Assembly (NCBI GenBank): GCA_016190055.1
Contig: JACPRH010000027.1
Coordinates: forward strand, 1-55,211
Direction of reading: 5' to 3'
Source of the DNA: Nitrososphaerota archaeon
GTDB taxonomy: Archaea; Thermoproteota; Nitrososphaeria; Nitrososphaerales; JACPRH01
Length of the DNA: 55,211 bases
Shown: piece by piece, positions 23,489-31,691 of the stretch
Layout: each line of letters starts with the position of its first letter
Numbering within the stretch: the first letter of the stretch is position 1
The notes under the pieces: generated by a model
What the model saw: the letters and a program-made list of their open reading frames with translations, nothing else
The model's database searches: none
What the model was told of the DNA's origin: nothing
Position numbers and translations under genes: made by a program

Positions 23489-24613
23489 ATGCAGAAAGAT
23501 ACCGCGGTTAACCTGCTAGTCGATATGCTGAGGATATACAGCCCCTCACTGCAGGAGGCTCAGATAGCAGAGTACCTTGCAGACCGTATGAAAGGCGATC
23601 TAGGCTTCAGAAACGTCAAGATCGGTGAAGCCTACAACGTTACTGCAGAAGTGGGCTCAGGCAGCCCAATCACTATTCTCAGCGGCCACATGGACACGGT
23701 GCCTGGCGTTCAACCCGTCAAAGTTACTAAAGACGCGATTCACGGCCGAGGGTCATGCGATGCAAAATCGGCTCTGGCCGCGATGATAGCCGCCGCCTCA
23801 GACCTTGCTGATCGATCGGATATTGGGACAATAATTATCGCGGCTGTAAGCGATGAAGAGGGCAACGGCTTAGGAACCCGGACACTGATTGACAGCGGCA
23901 TCAAGGCTGACTACGCGGTTTTCGGGGAGCCAAGCGGAATTGACAATATCACAATAGGCTACAAGGGACGAGTGGGTCTCGCTTTGACCTGCGGGGCACC
24001 AAGCCTTCACGCAAGCTCTCCGCTAGTCTCACAAAACGCAATTGAAAGCGTTTATGAAGTTTGGCAGGTCATTAAGAAGTATGCTGCTGAACGAGTAGGC
24101 GAAAACCCTTACACCTCGGTAACGGCCAGCCTGACTAAAATTCACGGCGGCTCCTCCCACAATACCACTCCGGAGCAGTGCAAAGCAACTATAGACATGC
24201 GGATCCCGCCACACATGTCAGCGGCTACAACTGCTGAAGAGATAGGAGCTATTGTAGCCCGATTTCAGGCTGACACTAACTTTCCGAAGATTAAGTTGAA
24301 CATCAATGATGTCACTGAGCCCTTCGAAACGGATAAGACCTCGGGGCTGATCCGGGCTATTGTTCGAGCGATACTGCAGGTTCGTCAGAAGCGGCCTCTT
24401 CTTCTAAGGAAAACTGGGACAGGCGACATGAACCTGCTGGGCCACCGGCTGAAGATACCGGTCGTCACCTATGGCCCAGGTAACCCGCATCTATCGCACA
24501 CTCGAAGAGAGTTCATTGAAATCGATGAGTACCTTGCCAGCATAGAGGTTTACAAAGCGATGCTGGAGAACCTGTCTCGACAGCAGCAGCAACAACAACA
24601 GGCACTAGGGTGA
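23489..24613 (+). CDS. lysK: LysW-lysine/ornithine carboxypeptidase (LysK)
   Basis: An M20-family zinc peptidase, 374 aa, that releases lysine or ornithine from the carrier's C-terminal glutamate. Seen: G-H-M-D-T-V-P-G near 65-72 (metal His and Asp), G-R-G-S-C-D-A-K-S near 83-91 (bridging Asp) and S-D-E-E-G-N near 116-121 (catalytic Glu and metal Glu). An unusual C-terminal run of seven glutamines precedes the final A-L-G. It ends the second lys block. Confidence 0.93.
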   Translation: MQKDTAVNLLVDMLRIYSPSLQEAQIAEYLADRMKGDLGFRNVKIGEAYNVTAEVGSGSPITILSGHMDTVPGVQPVKVTKDAIHGRGSCDAKSALAAMIAAASDLADRSDIGTIIIAAVSDEEGNGLGTRTLIDSGIKADYAVFGEPSGIDNITIGYKGRVGLALTCGAPSLHASSPLVSQNAIESVYEVWQVIKKYAAERVGENPYTSVTASLTKIHGGSSHNTTPEQCKATIDMRIPPHMSAATTAEEIGAIVARFQADTNFPKIKLNINDVTEPFETDKTSGLIRAIVRAILQVRQKRPLLLRKTGTGDMNLLGHRLKIPVVTYGPGNPHLSHTRREFIEIDEYLASIEVYKAMLENLSRQQQQQQQALG

Positions 24614-24622
24614 TCATGTCTC

Positions 24623-24642
24623 GCGCGCCCCTACAGGCGCGC
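24623..24642 (+). other. Perfect GC hairpin after lysK
   Basis: GCGCGCC (24623-24629) pairs with GGCGCGC (24636-24642) around the loop CCTACA, 10 nt after the lysK stop. No T tract follows, so it is not a standard archaeal terminator; it may protect the 3' end of the message or aid termination. Confidence 0.45.
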
Positions 24643-24840
24643 AGTTATCACTATCATGCTCTCCGAACCTCAATTAATTAAGAGCGTAAAATACTGTTTT
24701 CAAACGTTTACAGAGTGTTTATTAGAAGTTGATGCGTCAAAAAACCTGTGGAGTGTTCGGCTGTGGTCTTTGCCGCTGCCACACGTAGGTAAGATAAATA
24801 GATTGGAGCGCATCGTGGTGGAGCAGGAGAGGTTGGGTGG

Positions 24841-26103
24841 TTGAAGAACAGTATCGAGAAGATTAACCCGTTGATCGTAAATACGGAGCTCTCTACACGG
24901 TTGATGATAGCCGAGCATCTGAAGAACTACAAGGGTCCGGTGCTATTCACGCGTATCAAGGATTATCCCGGCTGGAGGGTAATCGGGAACGTCCACACCT
25001 CTAGAGATGTTTTTGCTGATACTCTCCGCATCCCGCCCGGCGAGCTGCTGAAGGCCCTGGCTGAAGCAATGAACAGACCAGTTGAATACACTGTTGTAGA
25101 GCATGCGTCGTTCCTCCGAAATGAGCTAGATCAGCCGGATGTTATTGAGCATCTTCCATTGATGATGTATTATCCTGAGAAAGAGCGATATTATGCCTCT
25201 GCAACAATCTTTCTCGCCCGTGACCCGGATACTGGGCGGCAGAACGCGTCGTTCCATAGGATGATGTATCTAGAGAAAAATCGCTTCGCGGTTAGGCTTG
25301 TTGCGAGAGATCTTTTCGACTTCTACAAGAGGAACCAGCAGAAGGGCAAGGATACCGAGGTTATTGTTATCTGCGGTGTCGATCCTGCAATAGCGCTTGC
25401 GGCGGCTACTTCTTACCCTAACCTGAACGAGTTGGAGCTAGCTAGCGCCTTCCTGAAAGGAGGTTTGGAGTGCATCAAGATTAATGGGATCGATGTTCCA
25501 GTCGATTCTGAGGTTGTGATGATAGGGAAAATCCTGCGCGATGAGGTCGCTGAGGAGGGGCCGTTCGTAGATGTCACAGGCACTTGGGATACTATTCGAA
25601 AGGAACCGGTCTTCGAAGTTGACAAGATATACTACCAAGATAATCCTATTTGGCAGGTTATTCTGCCGGGCTGGACCGAGCATCGTCTCCTAATGGGTAT
25701 TACACAGGAGCCTCGTATACTCAACATCGTTCGGAATGCTGTTCCCTCGGTTCAAGATGTTTTCTTGACGCCGGGAGGTGCAGGCTGGCTTCACGCAGTA
25801 GTCTCGATTCGGCAGCGGCATGAAGGGGAGGGAAAGAACGCCGGTATCGCGGCGCTGGCAGCTCATCCGAGTCTGAAACGCGTAGTCGTGGTTGACGATG
25901 ATATAGATGTGCGGGATCAGGAGAGCGTCGAATGGGCCTTGGCCACTCGGCTCAAACCCGACGAAGGAATTACCTTCGTAAAGGGGGCGAGGACCTCCTC
26001 GCTGGATTCATCTAACGCAGGAACAGGAGTTGGAACAAAATGGATTGTTGATGCGACCATTCCGCTCAATAGGGATAGACGTGACTTTGAGAAGGTGATG
26101 TGA
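24841..26103 (+). CDS. Anhydromevalonate phosphate decarboxylase (UbiD family)
   Basis: A UbiD-type decarboxylase of 420 aa. Next to both phosphomevalonate dehydratase subunits it is best read as trans-anhydromevalonate 5-phosphate decarboxylase, which makes isopentenyl phosphate in the archaeal mevalonate pathway. UbiD enzymes need prenylated FMN made by UbiX; no ubiX gene is in the window. Seen: a family-typical N-terminus with L-F-T-R-I-K-D-Y-P-G near 35-44, G-V-D-P-A-I near 179-184 and V-V-V-V-D-D-D-I-D-V near 348-357. The start is TTG with AGGAGAGG upstream and a TATA-like AAGATAAATAG about 45 bp before it. The stop overlaps the next GTG. Confidence 0.9.
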   Translation: MKNSIEKINPLIVNTELSTRLMIAEHLKNYKGPVLFTRIKDYPGWRVIGNVHTSRDVFADTLRIPPGELLKALAEAMNRPVEYTVVEHASFLRNELDQPDVIEHLPLMMYYPEKERYYASATIFLARDPDTGRQNASFHRMMYLEKNRFAVRLVARDLFDFYKRNQQKGKDTEVIVICGVDPAIALAAATSYPNLNELELASAFLKGGLECIKINGIDVPVDSEVVMIGKILRDEVAEEGPFVDVTGTWDTIRKEPVFEVDKIYYQDNPIWQVILPGWTEHRLLMGITQEPRILNIVRNAVPSVQDVFLTPGGAGWLHAVVSIRQRHEGEGKNAGIAALAAHPSLKRVVVVDDDIDVRDQESVEWALATRLKPDEGITFVKGARTSSLDSSNAGTGVGTKWIVDATIPLNRDRRDFEKVM

Positions 26104-27311
26104 ATAGGTTGGAGCTGACCACTGGAGAAGAAGGAACCCTGAATGGGGATTACGGGCAAGTCAAGCAGAAGGCAATGGAGATTCTTGTTGCGCTCGGCGA
26201 AATTTTCAAGGCGGATCGGCTGATTGAGATAAGCTCTGTGCAGGTTGCTGGTGTAAGCTACAAAACGATAGGTGATGCGGGGCTTGAATGGATTAGGTCC
26301 ATGTCTTCTGAGCAGGTTACTGTTCAGGCCACATTGAATCCGGCCGGTATGGATCTGCATCTCTGGAAACAGATGGGAATTCCGCAGGAGTTCGCGGATA
26401 AGCAGCTTGAGATAATTGATGCTTACACTAACATGGGTGTAAAGGCAATCTGTTCCTGCACACCGTACTTAACAGGACACAGTCCAAAGTTTGGAGAGCA
26501 CATTGCGTGGTCTGAGTCGTCAGCAGTCTGCTACGCCAACTCTGTCCTAGGTGCACGCACAAACCGTGAGGGTGGGCCCTCGGCGCTGGCTGCTGCAATC
26601 ATAGGTAAAACACCTAATTACGGCTACCACTTGGATGAGAATCGGCAGCCGACTCTGCGAGTAAATGTCGAGGCCTCCGTTTATGAAGAGAGTGATTTCG
26701 GAGCCCTAGGCGCAACCATTGGTCGTATCGTGAATAATGGTGTTCCATACTTTTCAGGCGTAAAGAACCCAGGCGCGGATAGCTTGAAGTCACTTGCAGC
26801 CGCATTGGCCGCTTCAGGTGGGGTTGCTATGTATCATCTGGATGGGGTGACTCCCGAGGCTGCATCGGTGAATTTGGACGGAGTTGAAGCGAGAACCTTT
26901 ACGCAGGAGGATTTGTCTGCATCCTACGAACAGTTGAGTACCTTCCAGTCTGGAGACGTTGACGTCGTGACAATCGGCTGCCCTCATGCATCTATGAGTG
27001 AGATGAAGAAGGTTGCAACGCTGATAAAGGGTAAGAAGGTCGCTAAGAACACGAAACTTTGGATCTTTACGTCACTGGCTACGAAGTTAATGGCTGAGCG
27101 GTTCGGTTACCTTGGAGATATCCGTAGGGCTGGAGGAGAGGTCTACACAGATTGCTGTATGGTGGTTGCCCCAGTTGAGAAGTTCGGGTTCAAGAGGATG
27201 GCGATAAACTCCGCCAAGGGCGCAATATACGGGCCATCCACATCGAAGGTTGACGTTCTTTTCGGAACCACCGGTCGATGTGTCGATATCGCGGTGAAGG
27301 GGCACGCTTAA
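26100..27311 (+). CDS. Phosphomevalonate dehydratase large subunit (aconitase X)
   Basis: The large subunit of the aconitase-X enzyme, 403 aa, which dehydrates mevalonate 5-phosphate to trans-anhydromevalonate 5-phosphate. Cysteine groups that fit Fe-S ligation are in C-S-C-T-P-Y near 118-123, G-C-P-H near 291-294 and D-C-C-M near 350-353. The family block N-R-E-G-G-P-S-A-L near 155-163 is present. Its GTG overlaps the UbiD-gene stop by 4 bp and the small subunit gene follows after 20 bp, so the three genes form one transcription unit for the archaeal mevalonate pathway. Confidence 0.92.
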   Translation: MNRLELTTGEEGTLNGDYGQVKQKAMEILVALGEIFKADRLIEISSVQVAGVSYKTIGDAGLEWIRSMSSEQVTVQATLNPAGMDLHLWKQMGIPQEFADKQLEIIDAYTNMGVKAICSCTPYLTGHSPKFGEHIAWSESSAVCYANSVLGARTNREGGPSALAAAIIGKTPNYGYHLDENRQPTLRVNVEASVYEESDFGALGATIGRIVNNGVPYFSGVKNPGADSLKSLAAALAASGGVAMYHLDGVTPEAASVNLDGVEARTFTQEDLSASYEQLSTFQSGDVDVVTIGCPHASMSEMKKVATLIKGKKVAKNTKLWIFTSLATKLMAERFGYLGDIRRAGGEVYTDCCMVVAPVEKFGFKRMAINSAKGAIYGPSTSKVDVLFGTTGRCVDIAVKGHA

Positions 27312-27331
27312 CCAAGCATGGTGAAGGGTAA

Positions 27332-27730
27332 GTGGCTAGAACTATTCGGTGCAGGGTGATTTCAAGAGGCAGGGCGAAGGGTGAAGCACTGGTATCGAGT
27401 GAATCAATAAGCTTCTTCGGCGGTGTTGATCCAAGCACTGGAACGGTTATGGATAAGAAGCATCCATTGTTTAACAGGTCGGTAGCTGGAAAGATTCTGG
27501 TATTTACAACAGGAAAGGGCTCAACAGTCGGCTCCTACGTGCTGTATCAGCTTGCTAAGAACGGGAAGGCGCCTATCGGGATTATCTGCAGAGAAGCTGA
27601 ACCTATAGTTGCAGTCGGAGCAATCATGGGAAGCATCCCGATGGTGGATCAGCCTGACACCTTCGACTTCAAGGACGGGCAGACCGTTGCGATAGACGGC
27701 TACAACGGCTTGATACTGGTCGAAGACTAA
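27332..27730 (+). CDS. Phosphomevalonate dehydratase small subunit (DUF126 swivelling domain)
   Basis: A 132-aa swivelling-domain subunit that pairs with the large aconitase-X subunit. Seen: F-F-G-G-V-D-P-S-T-G near 28-37, a K-K-H-P-L segment near 42-46 and G-K-G-S-T-V-G-S-Y-V-L near 61-71 (the conserved Gly/Ser-rich loop). It is the third gene of the mevalonate-branch unit. Confidence 0.92.
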   Translation: MARTIRCRVISRGRAKGEALVSSESISFFGGVDPSTGTVMDKKHPLFNRSVAGKILVFTTGKGSTVGSYVLYQLAKNGKAPIGIICREAEPIVAVGAIMGSIPMVDQPDTFDFKDGQTVAIDGYNGLILVED

Positions 27731-27803
27731 TTCTGGGCTGTATATAGTAGTAACGGGTTTTGTAAGACTCAAATAGGTTGCAATGAGAATAAACTAGGTT
27801 GAG

Positions 27804-28238
27804 TTGAACAGCCGCCTCAATGCTGTTGCACTGTTTCTAAGCATCGTCGGCGCGGCCGTGGATTTCGGCTCAGGAACAATTATGCTTCAGAGCGCCATGG
27901 TATCTTCGAAGAGCGCGATGGGAAACACGATAGACACAGGTGCAGTAGTCTGGGGTCTTCTGCTCTATGGGCTAGCCACAATTCTTGTCACTACAGGCGT
28001 GCTCGGGACAACACGTGTAGCTGATGGCAAAATGGTGGTATTCGGTGGATTAATGGTCGTCTATGGCACAATTATGCTGGTGATTGGTAGCGTGATGTTC
28101 ATCGGGATTACGCCTGTAATGCAAGACATCTTTGCGTCTACGTTAGCGATGTTTGCTGTGGGTCTAAGCATGCTTCTTTACGGGACGGTTATGGCGATTG
28201 GCAGCAGGTCGATACCAGTGAAGCGGGAAATGATGTAG
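27804..28238 (+). CDS. Four-helix membrane protein of unknown function
   Basis: A 144-aa integral membrane protein with about four hydrophobic helices (near 5-25, 47-67, 77-100 and 110-135), rich in Gly and Met, with a short basic tail. I recognise no family. The start is TTG. It lies between the mevalonate genes and a hemerythrin, without overlap to either. Confidence 0.65.
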   Translation: MNSRLNAVALFLSIVGAAVDFGSGTIMLQSAMVSSKSAMGNTIDTGAVVWGLLLYGLATILVTTGVLGTTRVADGKMVVFGGLMVVYGTIMLVIGSVMFIGITPVMQDIFASTLAMFAVGLSMLLYGTVMAIGSRSIPVKREMM

Positions 28239-28258
28239 ATGCGAAACGTATCTGATAT

Positions 28259-28267
28259 TCTTAAATA
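28259..28267 (+). promoter_or_regulatory. TATA box of the hemerythrin gene
   Basis: TCTTAAATAG is centred about 27 bp before the GTG start at 28290, which makes this message leaderless. Confidence 0.45.
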
Positions 28268-28289
28268 GTTTTTTCCACCTAATTTTCTT

Positions 28290-28853
28290 GTGGATCCTAT
28301 AGAGACCTTGATGCATGAACATCGACTGGTCGAGCGGATGCTGAATATTTTGAATGAGGCTTCAAGGAAGATCGCGGCTGGCAGCGATGTAGATGTGGAT
28401 CTCTTCGAGAAAGCTATTGACTTCATCAAAACCTTCGCTGATCGCTGCCACCACATGAAGGAGGAAGGTGAGCTCTTCCCCACAATCGAGCAGAAAGGTA
28501 TCCCAAAGGAGGGCGGTCCAATCGGCATGATGCTGCATGAGCACAGCATAGGCCGCGGTTACGTCCGGGGCATGGAGGAGGCGCTTCGCAGATACAGAGC
28601 CGGCGATAAATCACAGGCACAGGTGCTTGTGCAGAACGCCAGAGGCTACGCTAATCTCCTCGCACAGCACATTATGAAGGAGGACAATATCTTGTATCCG
28701 ATGGCTAACCGTGTCCTGAACGATGCTGACCGCAAAAAGCTTGACACGCGGTTTGAAAGAATAGAAAAGAAGGAAATAGGTGAAGGTGTTCATGAGAAAT
28801 ACCATCATATGGTCGAAGAGCTTGAGAGCGGTGCCGGCATCGCGCAAGAATAA
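28290..28853 (+). CDS. Hemerythrin-like (HHE domain) protein
   Basis: A 187-aa four-helix-bundle protein with a hemerythrin/HHE domain that would bind a di-iron centre and O2, NO or related ligands. Candidate iron ligands are seen in M-H-E-H near residues 7-10, H-H-M-K-E-E-G-E near 52-59, M-L-H-E-H-S near 79-84 and A-Q-H-I-M-K-E-D near 124-131. It is cytoplasmic, with no signal peptide, and the C-terminal 35 residues are charged. It may serve oxygen or nitrosative stress protection or iron handling. Confidence 0.88.
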   Translation: MDPIETLMHEHRLVERMLNILNEASRKIAAGSDVDVDLFEKAIDFIKTFADRCHHMKEEGELFPTIEQKGIPKEGGPIGMMLHEHSIGRGYVRGMEEALRRYRAGDKSQAQVLVQNARGYANLLAQHIMKEDNILYPMANRVLNDADRKKLDTRFERIEKKEIGEGVHEKYHHMVEELESGAGIAQE

Positions 28854-28928
28854 GAAAGAAGTAGAAACGAGTTAAGGGTCTAGCGGCACGAAAAGCCTTA
28901 TGAAGTAACTTGAACGCCACGGCCATGA

Positions 28929-30173
28929 TTGAAGTACATTCTTGTTGTCGGCGACGGAATGGCTGATGTTGCGTTGAAGGCGCTGGGCGGTAAGACTCCG
29001 CTACAGACCGCTGAGCACCCTAACATGAATCTTATTGCTTCAAAAGGCTCAGCCGGGCTTGTCAAGAACGTTCCGTCTGAGTGCAACCCGGGCACTGAAG
29101 TAGCGTTTCTATCCATATTTGGACACGATCCAAGGAAGGTTAATACTGGACGCGGGCCACTTGAAGCCGCAGGAATTGGGGTGAAGCTCGGCGCAGACGA
29201 TCTGGCTCTTAGATGCAACTTTGTCACTGTGACTGGTGAGGATAGTGGTGTTCTACTGGATCACTCGGCCGGCCACATATCAAGCGATGAGTCTAGGTGC
29301 CTTCTAGAAGCGGTTAAGGAGCATTACGAAAATTCCGGTTCAATAGAGTTCTATCCCGGAGTGAGCTACAGGCATCTTCTCGTGCTTAGAGGCGGGAAAT
29401 ATTCTGAGAAGATTGTGACCAGCCCACCTCATGACTTCTTGAACACTCCGATAGAGGGGCTTTTGGTGAAGGCTTCAGCTAAAGAGGGGCAGGCGACAGC
29501 TGATATGCTGAACAAGATGATACTTGGGTCAAAAGAGTTCCTTGCAAATCACCCGGTCAACCGGGCTCGGGTTAAATCTGGTAAAAATCCGGGGAATATG
29601 ATATGGCCTTGGGGTCAAGGTCGTCGACCTAGCATAAAGACGCTTCAGGAGACAACCGGACTAAGAGGCGCCGCTATATCGGCGGTAGACATTGTGAACG
29701 GCATCGGACGATACGTAGGCTTGGACATTGTTAAGGTGCCGGGTGCAACCGGTTACTTCGACACCAACTACGAGGGAAAAGCAGACTACGCGCTCAAAAC
29801 CCTTGAAGACCACGATTTTGTTCTAGTCCACGTAGAGGCACCTGACGAAGCCAGCCACGCTGGGGACGCCGGTTTGAAAGTGAAAACAATCGAGGACATG
29901 GACCGCAGGTTACTCGGACCGCTCCTGAAGGGATTGAAGGAGGAAGAAGATTATACGATTATGGTTATGGCGGATCATGTTACACAGACGAGCGATGGAG
30001 CTCACTCCCGCAACCCAGTGCCCTACGCCATATACTCAACTAAGCAGAAGAAGAGCAGGAGTCGTGGCGGAGGAGAAGCTGTGCAGTTTGACGAAGTGTT
30101 CCTACAGAAGAGTACTGCAGATACCGTTGAAGGTAAAGATATTCTCGGCAGGTTCTTGAAGCAGGGCGAATAG
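28929..30173 (+). CDS. Phosphoglycerate mutase-like enzyme (ApgM/proposed homoserine kinase type)
   Basis: An alkaline-phosphatase-superfamily enzyme of 414 aa. Seen: G-D-G-M-A-D near residues 8-13 (metal site), N-P-G-T-E-V-A-F-L-S near 56-65 with the region of the phosphorylated residue, N-T-G-R-G-P-L-E-A near 74-82, and D-H-V-T near 346-349 plus S-D-G-A-H-S near 353-358 for the second metal. The N-terminus (G-G-K-T-P-L-Q-T-A-E) is closer to the subgroup sometimes proposed as a homoserine kinase than to standard archaeal ApgM. The window holds a second, more typical ApgM at 41593-42846, which also suggests that this one has another substrate. It starts with TTG at 28929. Confidence 0.82.
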   Translation: MKYILVVGDGMADVALKALGGKTPLQTAEHPNMNLIASKGSAGLVKNVPSECNPGTEVAFLSIFGHDPRKVNTGRGPLEAAGIGVKLGADDLALRCNFVTVTGEDSGVLLDHSAGHISSDESRCLLEAVKEHYENSGSIEFYPGVSYRHLLVLRGGKYSEKIVTSPPHDFLNTPIEGLLVKASAKEGQATADMLNKMILGSKEFLANHPVNRARVKSGKNPGNMIWPWGQGRRPSIKTLQETTGLRGAAISAVDIVNGIGRYVGLDIVKVPGATGYFDTNYEGKADYALKTLEDHDFVLVHVEAPDEASHAGDAGLKVKTIEDMDRRLLGPLLKGLKEEEDYTIMVMADHVTQTSDGAHSRNPVPYAIYSTKQKKSRSRGGGEAVQFDEVFLQKSTADTVEGKDILGRFLKQGE

Positions 30174-30197
30174 GCAACATCGCTCCTGCTTAGGCTG

Positions 30198-31691
30198 TTA
30201 AACCATGTCTTTCCATTCACGGTATGTGTAGTAGTCTACGTATTCCCGTTTCGGATGCTCTATTTGCTCCTTCACCGGTACGAGTCTACGCCGCTTCTCT
30301 TCAATCAGGTCTGTGACCGTGAAGATGTATGATTCGCTTCCTGCACCTGAGCCGTAGCTCGTCAGAAGGATGCGTTGACTTGGCTTCGCGATGTCTAGAA
30401 CGGCTCCTAGGGCAGCTAAGCTTGAGCCGGAGTAGAGGTTTCCGATTCTCTTGACGACAAGGCTGGGTTCATACTGCCTCTTTTCGAACCCGAGATCCTC
30501 TGCTGCCTGTACTGGGAATTTAGCGTTAGGCGAGTGGCAAGCCACGTAATCAATGTCACTAGGTGCTAAGCCGGTTTCCTTCAGAATGCCACGCATAGCT
30601 GTCACTACATGTTTGAAGTAGGCTGGCAGACCTGTGAATCGACCTCCGTGCTTCGGATATCTTTCACCTTCTCGACGATAAAAGTCCGGTGTATCAGAAG
30701 TGTAAGGTAAGTAGTGGTCTAGGGTCGCTATTACATCATCCTTCCCAATAATTAGTGCTGCACCACCAGCCCCCACGGTATAGTCAAGTCGATCTTTAGG
30801 AGCTGCTTGAGCGTTATCGGCGCCTATTACCATGACGTATCGTCCCTTGAAGACGGGGTAAGTGACCAATCCGGCCGCATCGATTACTAGGTCGGTGGCT
30901 GCTTTGCAGGCGAACTGTGAATCTATGCCTCCTGAGAAGAAGCCTGATTCGAATCTTTCACCGAGCTCAAGAACCTGTATCACTGTGCTCATCGAGGGTT
31001 TAACAGCGTAGGGTGCGGACTCGGAGCCTACGAAGCATTTCTTCACTTCGCTGTTTTTGACTGCTGAGTGAATCAGTGCGCGTTTACCTGCTTCAACCGC
31101 GAAGGTAGTTGTATCTTCATCGGCGAAGGGGACACCGCGTTCAACTACTCCAAGCGCTGGCTCATCATTCTTGATCCGGAACTTTGGAACATAGACACCG
31201 TAACCAACTATACCGGGCTTGCCGTCTTTACTTGAAGGGGCTATCACCTCGTATTTTTGGTGGGGATAGTAGTCGTCTTTGAATGAGAAGTTGTGGCTTG
31301 AGTAGTAGATTAGGCCATCTGCGCCGTCGGAGTACATGCGTCTAAAGCGTGGAATAAGCTCGCGGCCGATGAGTTCTTTGACGTCTTGGTTGCCGGTTGG
31401 TCTGTAATCGGTGATTCTGCCTGGAACCCGCACCTTGCTGCTGTTGAGTGAGACAATTGCGGAGACGAAGCGGTTGAGATGGCTGAACCGTTTAGTCGGC
31501 TCGTTAATTACGCTTCCTGAGTAGAGTTCGCCCAGCTCGTAGAAGTGGTCGAGCTCAAGCATCTCGCTTTCTCTACCTTCGTTGTTGCAGAAGTACTTCG
31601 GGGGGAAGTAGACTGCGCCGCAGCTTCGGCAGCGGGTTGCCTTAATCCTGTACTCTGTGACAAGGTTGCGTCGCGCTATTGGTTCGCTCAT
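30198..31691 (-). CDS. DUF35-HMG-CoA synthase fusion
   Basis: HMG-CoA synthase condenses acetoacetyl-CoA with acetyl-CoA in the mevalonate pathway. Here the 497-aa protein begins with a DUF35 domain (about 1-145: rubredoxin-like zinc knuckle with C21-x2-C24 and C35, then an OB fold) joined to the synthase domain (about 158-497). Catalytic residues are visible: C262 in F-A-C-K-A and H386 in C-H-S-P-N-A-K-F-P, with the Glu region V-E-A near 199-201. In other archaea DUF35 is a separate scaffold subunit of a thiolase-HMGCS complex. The fourth zinc ligand appears to be missing (Asn/Glu after C35). The ATG at 31691 is chosen because it overlaps the thiolase stop by 4 bp; upstream codons would run into the thiolase. 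Confidence 0.92.
   Translation of the reverse strand: MSEPIARRNLVTEYRIKATRCRSCGAVYFPPKYFCNNEGRESEMLELDHFYELGELYSGSVINEPTKRFSHLNRFVSAIVSLNSSKVRVPGRITDYRPTGNQDVKELIGRELIPRFRRMYSDGADGLIYYSSHNFSFKDDYYPHQKYEVIAPSSKDGKPGIVGYGVYVPKFRIKNDEPALGVVERGVPFADEDTTTFAVEAGKRALIHSAVKNSEVKKCFVGSESAPYAVKPSMSTVIQVLELGERFESGFFSGGIDSQFACKAATDLVIDAAGLVTYPVFKGRYVMVIGADNAQAAPKDRLDYTVGAGGAALIIGKDDVIATLDHYLPYTSDTPDFYRREGERYPKHGGRFTGLPAYFKHVVTAMRGILKETGLAPSDIDYVACHSPNAKFPVQAAEDLGFEKRQYEPSLVVKRIGNLYSGSSLAALGAVLDIAKPSQRILLTSYGSGAGSESYIFTVTDLIEEKRRRLVPVKEQIEHPKREYVDYYTYREWKDMV

Noticed and set aside
24656-24844. A 62-codon frame before the UbiD-type gene
   Set aside because: It overlaps the promoter and start of the decarboxylase and has no recognisable sequence.
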